A stretch of 64,000 nucleotides of DNA from Litchfieldia salsa (GTDB taxonomy: Bacteria; Bacillota; Bacilli; Bacillales; Bacillaceae_L): the NCBI RefSeq assembly GCF_900104555.1, contig NZ_FNJU01000002.1:434001-498000 (forward strand). Reading direction: 5' to 3'. This document shows, in pieces, positions 38,123 to 47,825 of this stretch. The notes under the pieces are model-generated. The model was not told the origin of the DNA, made no database searches, and saw only the letters and a list, made by a program, of their open reading frames with translations. The position numbers and the translations under genes are program-made. Position 1 is the stretch's first letter. Every line of letters starts with the position of its first letter.

Positions 38123-39913
38123 CTATATATTAAATTTCTTGATCATGCTATTTAATTGAACAGCTAAATCTGATAATACTTCTGCATGTTCAGAAATTTG
38201 TTCCATTGAAGCATTTGTTTGTTCTAGTGATGCTGAAGTTTGCTCTATACCTGCTGCTGATTCCTCAGATACAGATGCAATATTTTCAATAGAAGTGTTT
38301 ATTTCATTCGTATTATTTGTCACTTCTAAGAGATGCTCTGATATTCCTTTAATATTTTCTACCATTTCAGAAACATCAGTATTAATATCCTTAAATGTTT
38401 GTCCGGTTATATCAATTTGCTGAGTCCCGATTTCAACCTCTTTGTAGCCTAACTGTAATGATTCTGCTACGTTCTTTGATTCTTGTTGAATACTTCCTAC
38501 AATATTAGTTATGTCAGAAACTGAATCTGCTACCTGAACAGCTAGTTTTCTAACTTCATCTGCTACCACCGCAAATCCTCTTCCATGATCACCCGCTCTC
38601 GCTGCTTCAATTGCAGCATTTAATGCAAGTAAGTTCGTTTGGTCTGCTATATCTTTTATTACTTTTACTAATGTTGAAATTTGCTTTGTTTGTGTATCTA
38701 GACCATTCACTCTCTCTACAGATGTTTTCATGATTTGATTAATCTTATTCATCTGTTCTGTTGATTCAGTCATATACATATTACCCTTTTCAGTCATCTG
38801 CAGCACTTGAATGGAGGACTTATTTATATCTTGTCCATTACTATTTGCAACCTTTATTCGATCTGTAAAGCTATCCATCAATTCTGTTAAAAGATTAGCA
38901 GAATTTGCTTGGTCTTCTGCACCAACTGATAATTCTTGCATGGTCGATGAAACTTGTTGGCTAGCTGCTTTAACTTCACTTGAAGAAATTGTTAATATTT
39001 CACTTCGATCGCTCACTTGATTAGATACTGCTGAAATTTCTTGAATCATTGCTTGTAAGCTATCACGCATCTCATTAATCGCACCGCTTAAGAGACTGAT
39101 TTCATCTCTTCCATTAGATTCAATTTCATCGACATTAAGATTTCCACTTGCAATGTTTTCGGAAACATAGATTAATTTTTTTAACTGCCCTGTAATTTGA
39201 CGACTGATAAAAAACATAACTATAAACCCTAAAATAGAGGCAATTACAATTGAGGAAATTAAAATAAAGATAGTAGCTCCTATATTTGAGGAAGCACTGT
39301 TCACTGCATTCGTACTTTCTTTCTTTAAACCTTCTCTTAATTCATTTAAAAGACCTAGATTACTTCTAATAAGTTCATCAGCAATACTAGAAAGTTTCAT
39401 ACTATCAAGCTTTTGTTGATTTTTCACCGAGGGTACAACTTGTTCATTAAATAACGTAACGAGTTCACCTTTGTTTTTAATCATTGCTCCATATACATTT
39501 GTCAATAAGGCTGTATCCATGGCTGGTTCAACTTTCTCTGCCAACTCATCAAATTCAGTACTTTTTTGTTGAAATGCATTTAAATGCCTAATATTATTCG
39601 TTTGAATAAAGAGATTGATTTCACTACCCAATTGTTGAAAAGTAGAAGCCATCTCTGTAATAAAGATGGCATGTTCTCCATCCTTTTGAACACTTTTCAT
39701 TTCCTTTTGGACCATTGAAAGTTGAAAAAAGATGATAATTGAAGCAATTGCAAATATAATCGTTGTGAATGAAAAGGCAACAGCATATTTTTGTCCAATC
39801 TTCAAATGCTTCCATGCCCTCACATTCATAAGATTTTTTTTAAGATTAGTACTTGCTCTACCCAGTTGAATCCTTCCAAGCACTTCCCTTACCCTTTCAA
39901 ACACCTGCATCAT
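38123..39913 (-). CDS. methyl-accepting chemotaxis protein
   Basis: Membrane chemoreceptor signalling to CheA/CheW. 596 aa. Two transmembrane helices (about 43-65 and 211-234) flank an extracellular four-helix sensor of about 145 residues; HAMP follows (about 236-288), then the coiled-coil signalling domain with the highly conserved tip [20 protein letters not shown] and EVRKLA. The first 40 residues are unusually basic and cytoplasmic. AGGGGGCAA before ATG 39913. Ligand unknown. Confidence 0.93.
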   Translation of the reverse strand: MMQVFERVREVLGRIQLGRASTNLKKNLMNVRAWKHLKIGQKYAVAFSFTTIIFAIASIIIFFQLSMVQKEMKSVQKDGEHAIFITEMASTFQQLGSEINLFIQTNNIRHLNAFQQKSTEFDELAEKVEPAMDTALLTNVYGAMIKNKGELVTLFNEQVVPSVKNQQKLDSMKLSSIADELIRSNLGLLNELREGLKKESTNAVNSASSNIGATIFILISSIVIASILGFIVMFFISRQITGQLKKLIYVSENIASGNLNVDEIESNGRDEISLLSGAINEMRDSLQAMIQEISAVSNQVSDRSEILTISSSEVKAASQQVSSTMQELSVGAEDQANSANLLTELMDSFTDRIKVANSNGQDINKSSIQVLQMTEKGNMYMTESTEQMNKINQIMKTSVERVNGLDTQTKQISTLVKVIKDIADQTNLLALNAAIEAARAGDHGRGFAVVADEVRKLAVQVADSVSDITNIVGSIQQESKNVAESLQLGYKEVEIGTQQIDITGQTFKDINTDVSEMVENIKGISEHLLEVTNNTNEINTSIENIASVSEESAAGIEQTSASLEQTNASMEQISEHAEVLSDLAVQLNSMIKKFNI

Positions 39914-40023
39914 CTGAATTGCCCCCTAATGTTGAAAAAACTGATTATTTTACTATAATTATTTTTACATTATAGCGTATTTTATCAAAATTTGAAATAT
40001 TTCGTTGAATTTTGACAATAACA

Positions 40024-40112
40024 AAGTGCCAGGCACCACATCCGTAATATCTAGTAATTAAACCCGACTTTATATCGACTAGATCATAAGGATTTCAGTG
40101 GTGCCTGGCACT
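40024..40112. repeat. AAGTGCC-type intergenic hairpin, copy 3
   Basis: AAGTGCCAGGCACCAC pairs with GTGGTGCCTGGCACTT over a 55-nt loop; it lies just after the 2-oxoacid oxidoreductase operon and may terminate it. Confidence 0.8.
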
Positions 40113-40136
40113 TACGGGACAACTTCTTATTTTACA

Positions 40137-42431
40137 TTACAATAATGGTTGCTCATGTCTTGCCTTTAATCTCAACCAACGTCTTTCGATTTCTTGTTCG
40201 AATTCTAAAAGCATTTCTTTATTTTCTTCTCTCAGCAAATGTTTAGATTTCCCCATGTATTTCAACCAATCTGTGACTGGTATTCGCTTATTTTTTGTTT
40301 CAGGATTATATGTAATCGCCGTTTCACCTTGTTCGATTTCATATAAAGGAAAAAAGCAAGATTCTACAGCTGCCTTCATAATCGTTTCTCCATAACGTTC
40401 TTCAGATTTCCAGTTTAATGGACATGTAATCAGAATTTTTCCATACACGGTACCCACATTTTGAGCATACCACTGTGCTTTTGCAGCTTTTTTAATTAAG
40501 TCTTGAGGAAATGCCTCCGTTCCGGTAAATACATATGGAATATTCGTTGAAGCCATGATCTGTGCTGTATCCTTATGATGAAACGCCTTTCCTTGTTGTA
40601 CCTTCCCGACCCCTGTTGTACTTGTCATATGGCCCATTGGTGTTGAATACGACATTTGAGAACCTGTATTCATATAACCTTCATTATCATACTCAAGCAT
40701 AATAAGTTTGTGATTCCGAAGTGCGGTTCCAATTGCAGACCCCATTCCGATATCCATCCCCCCATCACCAGTAATCATGACAAAGGTAACGTCATCTGAT
40801 ACATTAATCTCACCTCTTCGTTGCATTTCAAAGAAGGCTTCTGCAGTGCCTGATAATGTTGCAGGTCCATTTTGGAATAAATTATGAATCGTCGTTTGCT
40901 TATGTGAACTATAAGGATATGAAGTCGTTACAACATAAGCACAACCTGTTTGAAATAATACGACAATATCTCCTTCAATCCCTTTAAAGAAGAGTTCTAG
41001 TCCAGGGAAAATTCCACAACCTGGGCAAGCTCCATGTCCTGATGCTAATCTCTTTGGCTTTGTCGTTAAAGCACGAACAGGAGGAATTTTAACTTTAAGT
41101 TTATTCGTCTGTTCATCCTTTGTTACTTGAATAAGTCCTGAGTTAAAGCTCTCTCCGTGTAATGGTTCCACTACTGGTTTTTGTTTATGCTCCTCTTTAC
41201 CTGGATAATGTCCATAATAATCGAAAGGCTTTTCAGCATATCCAGTTTCCATCGCATCAATAGCAACATTAAAGAAATTTAGTGCATCATCTGGATAAAA
41301 GTCTTTTCCACCCACACCAAATACTCGACTAATAACGATCGTCTGATTTTCCTGGTCCTGTTGAAGTGCTGACTTTACCTCATGTGTCATATTAGGACCA
41401 TTTGCTCCATAGGAATCTGCTCTTTCACCAATTAAAAGTGCCTTAACATTCTTCAATGCTTGACGGATTTGTTCAGAAGGGAAAGGTCGTATAATATTTG
41501 GACTGATTACCCCCGCTTGAATTCCTTGTTTACGTAAATCATCGACAACATCCTTTGCAGACTCTGCAGCAGAATTTAATAGGAATACCGCTACTTCGGC
41601 GTCCTCCATTTCATATAAATCTAATACAGGATATTCTCTTCCCGAAAGACTAGCATATTCATTCATGACTTTTTCATAGATTTCAGCTGACTTATATAAA
41701 GCCTCAGACTGCTGAAAATTATTATTAATTAAATCATCACCATTCATATGTGCACCGATTGTTACAGGTTTTCTTGGATCACGTGCTTGTGGATAATTTG
41801 TCGGTGCTTCTCCAACAAAATCCTGTACAACTTTTCGATCTTTGAAATAATTTACTTTACGTTTTTGATGTGAAGTAAAAAAGCCATCATATGCAACGAT
41901 TACAGGTAATCGTACGTTATGGTCTTCTGATATTTTCAAAGCAATTATATTTAAATCGTACACTGCTTGTGGAGTACGAGCTAACAAAATCACCCAACCT
42001 GTATTTAGCGCAAAATAAAGATCAGAATGATCACCTCTAATATCTAACGGACCACTAATTGATCTTGTAACGAGATTCATGACCATCGGAAAACGAGTCC
42101 CTGATTGAACAGGTAACTGTTCAAGCATATACATCAATCCATTGGCACTTGTTGCATTGAATACTCTCGCACCAGTTACAGCTGCTCCATAACATATACC
42201 TGCTGAACCATGCTCACCATCTGCTGCAATTAGTTGGATATCGTGCTCTCCTCGTGCTTTCATCATATCCAGATATTGAGCAACCTCTGTAGAAGGTGTG
42301 ATTGGGAAATAACCCATAATATGATAGTTTATTTGAGCAGCAGCCATTGCTGCCATTTCATTACCTGATTCAAATGTAGTCAATTGTTCAGTTTCTTTTT
42401 TTGTTGATAATTGATTTTCAAGTGTTGCCAT
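40137..42431 (-). CDS. 2-oxoacid:ferredoxin oxidoreductase, fused alpha and beta subunits
   Basis: Thiamine-diphosphate enzyme decarboxylating a 2-oxoacid to acyl-CoA and passing electrons to ferredoxin. 764 aa. The alpha part (about 20-400) includes GNEMAAMAAAQINYHIMGYF and the PITPSTEVAQYL pyrimidine-side motif, with AADGEHGSAGICYG. The beta part (about 460-764) carries ACPGCGIFPGLE, GDGGMDIGMGSA and LEYDNEGYMNTGSQMS for TDP binding. Starts directly after the stop of the gamma/delta gene (TAA-ATG), so translation is coupled. Substrate (pyruvate or branched-chain or 2-oxoglutarate) cannot be assigned. Confidence 0.85.
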   Translation of the reverse strand: MATLENQLSTKKETEQLTTFESGNEMAAMAAAQINYHIMGYFPITPSTEVAQYLDMMKARGEHDIQLIAADGEHGSAGICYGAAVTGARVFNATSANGLMYMLEQLPVQSGTRFPMVMNLVTRSISGPLDIRGDHSDLYFALNTGWVILLARTPQAVYDLNIIALKISEDHNVRLPVIVAYDGFFTSHQKRKVNYFKDRKVVQDFVGEAPTNYPQARDPRKPVTIGAHMNGDDLINNNFQQSEALYKSAEIYEKVMNEYASLSGREYPVLDLYEMEDAEVAVFLLNSAAESAKDVVDDLRKQGIQAGVISPNIIRPFPSEQIRQALKNVKALLIGERADSYGANGPNMTHEVKSALQQDQENQTIVISRVFGVGGKDFYPDDALNFFNVAIDAMETGYAEKPFDYYGHYPGKEEHKQKPVVEPLHGESFNSGLIQVTKDEQTNKLKVKIPPVRALTTKPKRLASGHGACPGCGIFPGLELFFKGIEGDIVVLFQTGCAYVVTTSYPYSSHKQTTIHNLFQNGPATLSGTAEAFFEMQRRGEINVSDDVTFVMITGDGGMDIGMGSAIGTALRNHKLIMLEYDNEGYMNTGSQMSYSTPMGHMTSTTGVGKVQQGKAFHHKDTAQIMASTNIPYVFTGTEAFPQDLIKKAAKAQWYAQNVGTVYGKILITCPLNWKSEERYGETIMKAAVESCFFPLYEIEQGETAITYNPETKNKRIPVTDWLKYMGKSKHLLREENKEMLLEFEQEIERRWLRLKARHEQPLL

Positions 42432-43445
42432 TTAGTTTGCACCTCCAACCAATAATGGGAATCTATGTGGTATACGATGTTCTTCACTGTAACCGATCTC
42501 TTCTCTAATTTCAGTTAATGCTACTGTTGGACATGCTTCAATACATTTTAAACAACCTTTACAATATTGATAATCAATCCCTTTAAGAAACATCTGTTTA
42601 CGCCCCTTTTTATCCTCTCCCTCTTCCCACACAAAGCAATAATCTGGACAAACGGTATCACATGCAGCACAGCTTATACATTTATCAACTTCAAATTTGG
42701 GGATGAAGCCTTGACGTGAGCCACTCAAGTCTTTTAAAATACTATTCGCATTAGCGATAATCACGCCACCTATTTCTTGAGTCTCATACCCAAGCTGACT
42801 CTGCGCACGAACAAAATTCTTGTCCTCCGCATTTAATGGAGTATCATAGGTCTTAAACTCCACTTCCTCGTAACCTCTATTAAACGTACGAATATTCGGT
42901 TCTACTAAATGTGGATATTTTTTTTCAAAAGTTTTCCTAATAACATTTCTCATAATATCAGCATCTAAAAAATCACAAATTCTAAATAATGCACCAAGCA
43001 TTGCTGTATTAACCTTGGTTTTTTCATCCACTGCGATACCTAATCCATCAACAATCGCTAGTGTTCCATATTTAATATTCAAATCAGTTTTTACAGATTC
43101 AAAATCTCTTGTTGAATTGACCAGCACAATTCCGTCAGTTGGTAAACCGCTTACTACATCGACCATCTTATATAATGCTTCGTGAAAAACTCCAATTACA
43201 TGTGGTTGCTCGATTGGACTATGGTCCCTTATTTCAGTATCAGGATCACAAAAGCGAATAAAGCTTTTAACTGGAGAGCCTTTTTTCTCTGATCCATAAG
43301 ATGAGAAATTGGAACCATTTAAATTTAATCCTAATACACCAGCTTCTGCCAGCATCTTCCCAGCTAAGTTAGCACCCAAACCTCCAATAGATTCCAGTCT
43401 TATTTCAAAGAATCCTAACTTATTTTTCTTTGGTAAAGTTGTCAT
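42432..43445 (-). CDS. 2-oxoacid:ferredoxin oxidoreductase, fused gamma and delta subunits
   Basis: 337 aa from ATG 43445, preceded by AGGGGG at 8 nt. N-terminal gamma domain (about 10-190) has IRLESIGGLGANLAGKMLAEAG for the acyl-CoA side; the C-terminal delta-like ferredoxin domain has two 4Fe-4S motifs, CISCAACDTVCPDYC and CKGCLKCIEACP. Partner of the fused alpha/beta gene immediately downstream. Both genes form a two-gene operon; this OFOR architecture is less common than the four-subunit one. Confidence 0.85.
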   Translation of the reverse strand: MTTLPKKNKLGFFEIRLESIGGLGANLAGKMLAEAGVLGLNLNGSNFSSYGSEKKGSPVKSFIRFCDPDTEIRDHSPIEQPHVIGVFHEALYKMVDVVSGLPTDGIVLVNSTRDFESVKTDLNIKYGTLAIVDGLGIAVDEKTKVNTAMLGALFRICDFLDADIMRNVIRKTFEKKYPHLVEPNIRTFNRGYEEVEFKTYDTPLNAEDKNFVRAQSQLGYETQEIGGVIIANANSILKDLSGSRQGFIPKFEVDKCISCAACDTVCPDYCFVWEEGEDKKGRKQMFLKGIDYQYCKGCLKCIEACPTVALTEIREEIGYSEEHRIPHRFPLLVGGAN

Positions 43446-43741
43446 ATACATCCCCCTAAGTAATTTCCACATCAACTATTGCAATACTCTTATGTACAAA
43501 TGCCATGAGTAAATCACTAAATGATCTTTTTTTACTAAATTTTCTTTCTTTTTCCCATTTTATAAAAATTGGTGAGAAAATGATGTGACAAAAGTCAAAC
43601 ATTTAAAAAATTTTTTTAATCTAGTATTTCAATCTTTTTCCACGTATAAGTTTCCTATTTTTTCGTTAATAATGTGATAGAATTAATTAGTTAAAATAAA
43701 ATATATGATTGATACATTTTTCAATAGAATGGAGTTTTATT

Positions 43742-45514
43742 TTGAAAGTAATTGCGACCACTTTAAATGCTAAATATATTCATACCAGCCTATCTATTCG
43801 CTTCTTAAAAGCGTATGCTTCCCCGGAATTTGATATTGAGTTAGCTGAATATACAATTAAGGATCCAGCAATGAATATTGTTACAGATTTATATAGTAAA
43901 AAACCTGATGTTATTGGTTTTAGCTGTTATATATGGAATATTGAAGAAACGATTAAGATTGTCAAAATGTTAAAAAAGATTGACTCTAGCATTGTGATTG
44001 TTTTAGGAGGTCCTGAAGTTTCCTATGATGTAATGGAATGGTTAAATAAAGTTCCAGAAGTAGATTTCATTGTTATTGGCGAGGGAGAGCAAACATTCAA
44101 GCAACTACTTACTGAACTAGAACAAAATCGCAACTTTGAGAACGTAAGTGGGATCGGTTATCGTCTTGAAGAAAAAGAAATCATCAACCCGCAGCGTAAT
44201 AAACTGGATCTAAAAGAGCTTCCTTCCCCGTTTCGTTTTGAAGAAGATAAGAAGCATCTAGCAAAACGCGTAGTCTATATAGAGACGAGTCGTGGTTGTC
44301 CATTTTCTTGTCAATTCTGTCTTTCTTCGATTGAGGTTGGAGTTCGCTACTTTGACCGTGAGAAAGTAAAAGATGATATTCGTTACTTAATGGAAAACGG
44401 TGCAAAAACAATTAAATTCGTTGATCGTACCTTTAATATTAGTCGAAGTTATGCAATGGAAATGTTTCAGTTTCTTATTGATGAACATCTTCCTGGTACC
44501 GTTTTTCAATTTGAAATAACAGCAGATATTATGAGACCAGAAGTCATTCAATTTCTAAATGAGCAAGCACCACCAGGACTTTTCCGTTTTGAAATAGGTG
44601 TACAGTCTACCAATGATGCGACAAATGAATTAGTGATGAGAAAGCAAAACTTTACCAAACTAACGAGAACTGTAACAATGGTTAAAGAGGGCGGTAAAAT
44701 AGATCAGCATCTCGATTTAATCGCTGGACTTCCTGAGGAGGACTATAACTCATTTAAAAATACATTTAATGATGTATTTGCGATGCGTCCTGAAGAGTTA
44801 CAATTAGGATTTCTCAAAATGTTACGTGGCACTGGCTTGAGACTTAGAGCTGAGCAACATCAATATGTGTATATGGATCATTCACCATATGAGATATTAG
44901 GAAACAATGTGTTATCATTTGATGATATTACTAGAATCAAACAAGTAGAAGATGTGTTAGAAAAATATTGGAATGACCATAGAATGAACCATACGATTGA
45001 ATATTTAGTCACGAAAGTGTTTGAAACACCATTTGATTTCTTCCAAGAGTTTGGCACTTTTTGGGATCAACAAGGATGGTCACGTATTGGGCACCAACTT
45101 GAAGATTTGTTTACACGATTGCTTAGATTTCTCGAAACAAAGGAGATACAGAATCTATTGTTAATAGAAGGGCTAATGAAGTATGATTATTATCTACATC
45201 AGAAATATAAGCCTCGTAAACCTTGGTGGGATCATCTCGTTTCAAAAGAAGATCGTACACAGGTTTATCAACAATATCTTTCAAACCCACACCTTTTAGG
45301 TGATGAGTTTGTTTCATTAGGGTTAAGTGAGAAGGAATTATATAAACATACAATTGTTGAGGAGCTTCCTTTTGACCTTTCTACCTATGTAAACTCAGGA
45401 GCCATTATTAACAAATCAATAAATACGATCATTTACTTTGATCCAATTTCACATGTATCAAAATTTTATCATGAACAAGATATGTCCATAGATAAGTCAG
45501 AAAAAGCGCTGTAG
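43742..45514 (+). CDS. B12-binding radical SAM protein (DUF4080 family)
   Basis: Predicted [4Fe-4S]/SAM radical enzyme with an N-terminal cobalamin-binding domain. 590 aa from TTG 43742 (ATGGAG at 9 nt). The B12 domain (about 1-135) includes PDVIGFSCYIWNIEETIKIV and VVLGGPEVSYD-like strands; the radical SAM motif is GCPFSCQFCLSS (CxxxCxxC, near residue 195); the C-terminal half carries DUF4080. Likely a methyltransferase or related class; substrate unknown. The last codons are part of the terminator hairpin. Confidence 0.85.
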   Translation: MKVIATTLNAKYIHTSLSIRFLKAYASPEFDIELAEYTIKDPAMNIVTDLYSKKPDVIGFSCYIWNIEETIKIVKMLKKIDSSIVIVLGGPEVSYDVMEWLNKVPEVDFIVIGEGEQTFKQLLTELEQNRNFENVSGIGYRLEEKEIINPQRNKLDLKELPSPFRFEEDKKHLAKRVVYIETSRGCPFSCQFCLSSIEVGVRYFDREKVKDDIRYLMENGAKTIKFVDRTFNISRSYAMEMFQFLIDEHLPGTVFQFEITADIMRPEVIQFLNEQAPPGLFRFEIGVQSTNDATNELVMRKQNFTKLTRTVTMVKEGGKIDQHLDLIAGLPEEDYNSFKNTFNDVFAMRPEELQLGFLKMLRGTGLRLRAEQHQYVYMDHSPYEILGNNVLSFDDITRIKQVEDVLEKYWNDHRMNHTIEYLVTKVFETPFDFFQEFGTFWDQQGWSRIGHQLEDLFTRLLRFLETKEIQNLLLIEGLMKYDYYLHQKYKPRKPWWDHLVSKEDRTQVYQQYLSNPHLLGDEFVSLGLSEKELYKHTIVEELPFDLSTYVNSGAIINKSINTIIYFDPISHVSKFYHEQDMSIDKSEKAL

Positions 45515-45530
45515 AACAGCGCTTTTTCTG
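45499..45530 (+). terminator. terminator embracing the radical SAM stop codon
   Basis: GAAAAAGCGCTGT pairs with ACAGCGCTTTTTC; the TAG stop lies in the short loop (45512-45514). Confidence 0.8.
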
Positions 45531-45546
45531 ATTACCAAGAATGGAG

Positions 45547-45702
45547 TTATTCTCCCGTACTATTTCCTTTTTTTGAGTTACGATTTGCACCTTTAATAGG
45601 CTCTTCAGCTGTTGCTTCTGCCGCGAATTCATTATCAGGTAAGCTTTCGGTAGGTGTGAAGTTACTTTTTCTTGCTGCATCATGTTTTACTTTACGTTTC
45701 AT
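45547..45702 (-). CDS. small hydrophilic protein, 51 aa
   Basis: Begins MKRKVKHDAARKSNF and ends GANRNSKKGNSTGE. Lys/Arg-rich N-terminus, acidic middle (EFAAEATAEEP), no hydrophobic stretch; composition recalls minor small spore proteins, but I cannot match it to a named family. AAGGAAT precedes ATG 45702. It is followed by the radical SAM gene's terminator and preceded closely by another small gene on the same strand. Confidence 0.6.
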   Translation of the reverse strand: MKRKVKHDAARKSNFTPTESLPDNEFAAEATAEEPIKGANRNSKKGNSTGE

Positions 45703-45707
45703 ATTCC

Positions 45708-45851
45708 TTACCCCTTTTCATGTTTATGTTTATTTTCATATGCAATTAAAACAATTTCCTGTCCTGTTTTATCACGAAGTTTTTCTTCCATCGACTTTAT
45801 TTGTTTCAACTCATTTTGAGAAAGTGATGCTACCGGAAATTCATAAGCCAT
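45708..45851 (-). CDS. small protein, 47 aa
   Basis: MAYEFPVASLSQNELKQIKS then a charged helix (MEEKLRDKTGQEIVLIAYEN) and a KHKHEKG tail. ATG 45851 is chosen because GAAGTGGGGAA lies before it; the frame opens further upstream to 45917 without a ribosome site. Soluble and helical. Five bases separate it from the next small gene, so they are probably co-transcribed. Family unknown. Confidence 0.55.
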   Translation of the reverse strand: MAYEFPVASLSQNELKQIKSMEEKLRDKTGQEIVLIAYENKHKHEKG

Positions 45852-45963
45852 CTTGTTCCCCACTTCCTTAAAAACTTCAACCTCATCATTAGATTGTTCA
45901 TTTAGCAAATGCAACATACATGGGATATTTTTAAAAACGGCTTCCTAAATGGAATAAAACTTT

Positions 45964-46187
45964 TATAAAGGCTGTTTTCTCAAAGTATGTTTTGTTTTAT
46001 ACATAAAGTATTGAAATGATAGATACAAGCAGGATGAATACACGTAGACTCCTGTGGGACCAGTGGCCAAAGTGAGACCCCACAGGAGCATAAGCGACGA
46101 GGAGGCTCACTGGTCACCCACCGGACGCGGAGTGTATTCAGCCTGCGTCTTTTAAAGCGACAATTTATACGAAAACAGCCTTTATAA
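45964..46187. mobile_element. MITE-like element, copy B
   Basis: About 224 bp, in opposite orientation to copy A (15463-15685). The ends TATAAAGGCTGTTTTC and GAAAACAGCCTTTATA are perfect 16-bp inverted repeats. The interior is a large near-palindrome (CTCCTGTGGGACCAGTGGCC...). No ORF of significance. It fills most of the gap between the small genes and the DUF3905-like gene. Confidence 0.85.
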
Positions 46188-46269
46188 AAATGCTAATTGT
46201 AAGTAACCACCTCATAATTCATCCTTGTTTGACTCATACTAAAAACAAGTCTATGAAGAGGAGGATCAT

Positions 46270-46632
46270 ATGTCTACTAACAATAAAAAAGAAAAAGAAC
46301 AAAAACTAAACTCTCCGATTTTAGATGAAACTCAACCACATCAGATAAATGCGCCGACTTTCAAGGGTACGGGTCAAAAAATGCAGAAACCATTTGTTAA
46401 TGAGCACGGTGTCATTATCGGGGATAGTCTCTACAATTCTCCAGAATCTCCAATTAACAACTGGAGTGAAGATGTTGATCCATCTATTATGGCCGGTGAT
46501 GATTGGGTACATCCAACAAATGACATTGGATGGAATACAAGTGAAAATCGGGAATTACTTGAGCAACAAAAAGCACCACAGGGTGTACCATTTATGCATC
46601 CTACAAAAGATGTTTCTAAAAGTACAGATTGA
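46270..46632 (+). CDS. DUF3905-like protein
   Basis: 120 aa, soluble and acidic, rich in Asn, Asp and Pro. The core HQINAPTFKGTGQKM, GVIIGDSLYNSPESPINNWS and DWVHPTNDIGWNT matches what I recall of DUF3905 of Bacillus. GAAGAGGAGGATCAT before ATG 46270 is a strong site. No function known. It stands alone and shares its terminator with the convergent alcohol dehydrogenase gene. Confidence 0.72.
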   Translation: MSTNNKKEKEQKLNSPILDETQPHQINAPTFKGTGQKMQKPFVNEHGVIIGDSLYNSPESPINNWSEDVDPSIMAGDDWVHPTNDIGWNTSENRELLEQQKAPQGVPFMHPTKDVSKSTD

Positions 46633-46647
46633 GAAACAGGAGCTATC

Positions 46648-46676
46648 AAAAAAACGGGCAATGCCCGTTTTTTTAT
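46648..46676. terminator. bidirectional terminator
   Basis: AAAAAAACGGGCA pairs with TGCCCGTTTTTTT across a 2-nt loop, between convergent genes; it overlaps the adhB stop. Confidence 0.85.
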
Positions 46677-47809
46677 GGTTTTAAAATGACCTTTATACAA
46701 TCATCCTTCTTCTCGTCAAATACCTCATAACCATATGCTGCTTTTTCTATTGGTATTTGATGTGTAATAATATCAGTTGGGTCAAATGTTTCATTGGCAA
46801 TCATTTGATACAGCTCTGGGATGTAATGAATGATTGGTGCTTGCCCCATCTTTAAAGTGACATTTCTAGCAAATAAATCTCCTAGTGGAAACTGGTTATA
46901 CCTTGTTCCATATACTCCTACAAGCTGTAAAGTTCCACCTTTTCTTACGCACTGTGCACCAAGAACGATAGCCCCCATCGCTCCACCCTGTAACTTTAAC
47001 GCTGATTCAACCAATTCCACAACGGTCTTTTTACCATCTAAGCCAACACAATCAATGACAACATCTGCTCCACCTTTTGTAATCTCTTTAAGATATTCGC
47101 CACAATGTTTAATTTTAGTGAAATCATATACTTCAACATTATTCACTTTTTTGGCATGTTCTAAGCGATAGCCTATATAGTCAACCGCAATGACTCTCTT
47201 CGCACCCTTTAGCCATGCAAACTTTTGCGTTAATAATCCTACAGGTCCACAGCCAAGAACGATTACAGTATCTCCCTTTTTTACACCTGAATTATCAACT
47301 CCCCAATATGCAGTGGGAATAATATCTGATAAGAACAAGATCTTCTCATCTTCCATCTCACAGTCAGGAGGGACTAAAAACGGTGTGAAATTACCATAAG
47401 GTACACGTAAGTACTCAGCTTGGCCACCAGGATAACCACCAAACGTCTCTGAATACCCAAAATATGCACCTGCATCACCGTGTGGATTAGAATTATCACA
47501 TTGACTTTCTAATTCATGTTTACAATACCAACATTGTCCACATGAAATATTAAAAGGGACAATGACTCGATCTCCTTTTTTTACTTTTGTCACATCAGGA
47601 CCAACCTCTTCAACGATGCCCATTGGTTCATGACCAATAATATAATCTGTTGGCATATTCGGCATCATGCCATGAATTAAATGAAGATCAGATCCACAAA
47701 TAGCCGTGCTCGTAATTTTCACAATAACATCTTCACGCTCTTGTATAGATGGTGCAGGCACATCTTTCACTTTTACATTTTTAGGACCTTGATAAGTAAC
47801 AGCCTTCAT
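46673..47809 (-). CDS. adhB: zinc-dependent alcohol dehydrogenase AdhB
   Basis: Medium-chain dehydrogenase/reductase of the formaldehyde dehydrogenase-like branch. 378 aa. Catalytic-zinc Cys in STAICGSDLHLIHG and His/Glu in GHEPMG; structural-zinc Cys in SCGQCWYCKHELESQC; Rossmann motif VIVLGCGPVGLLTQ. Ends KDDCIKVILKP. Homologous to B. subtilis AdhB. It follows the MFS gene by 16 bp on the same strand and is co-transcribed with it. Substrate unknown. Confidence 0.88.
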   Translation of the reverse strand: MKAVTYQGPKNVKVKDVPAPSIQEREDVIVKITSTAICGSDLHLIHGMMPNMPTDYIIGHEPMGIVEEVGPDVTKVKKGDRVIVPFNISCGQCWYCKHELESQCDNSNPHGDAGAYFGYSETFGGYPGGQAEYLRVPYGNFTPFLVPPDCEMEDEKILFLSDIIPTAYWGVDNSGVKKGDTVIVLGCGPVGLLTQKFAWLKGAKRVIAVDYIGYRLEHAKKVNNVEVYDFTKIKHCGEYLKEITKGGADVVIDCVGLDGKKTVVELVESALKLQGGAMGAIVLGAQCVRKGGTLQLVGVYGTRYNQFPLGDLFARNVTLKMGQAPIIHYIPELYQMIANETFDPTDIITHQIPIEKAAYGYEVFDEKKDDCIKVILKP

Positions 47810-47825
47810 ATCTTCAACTTCCCTT

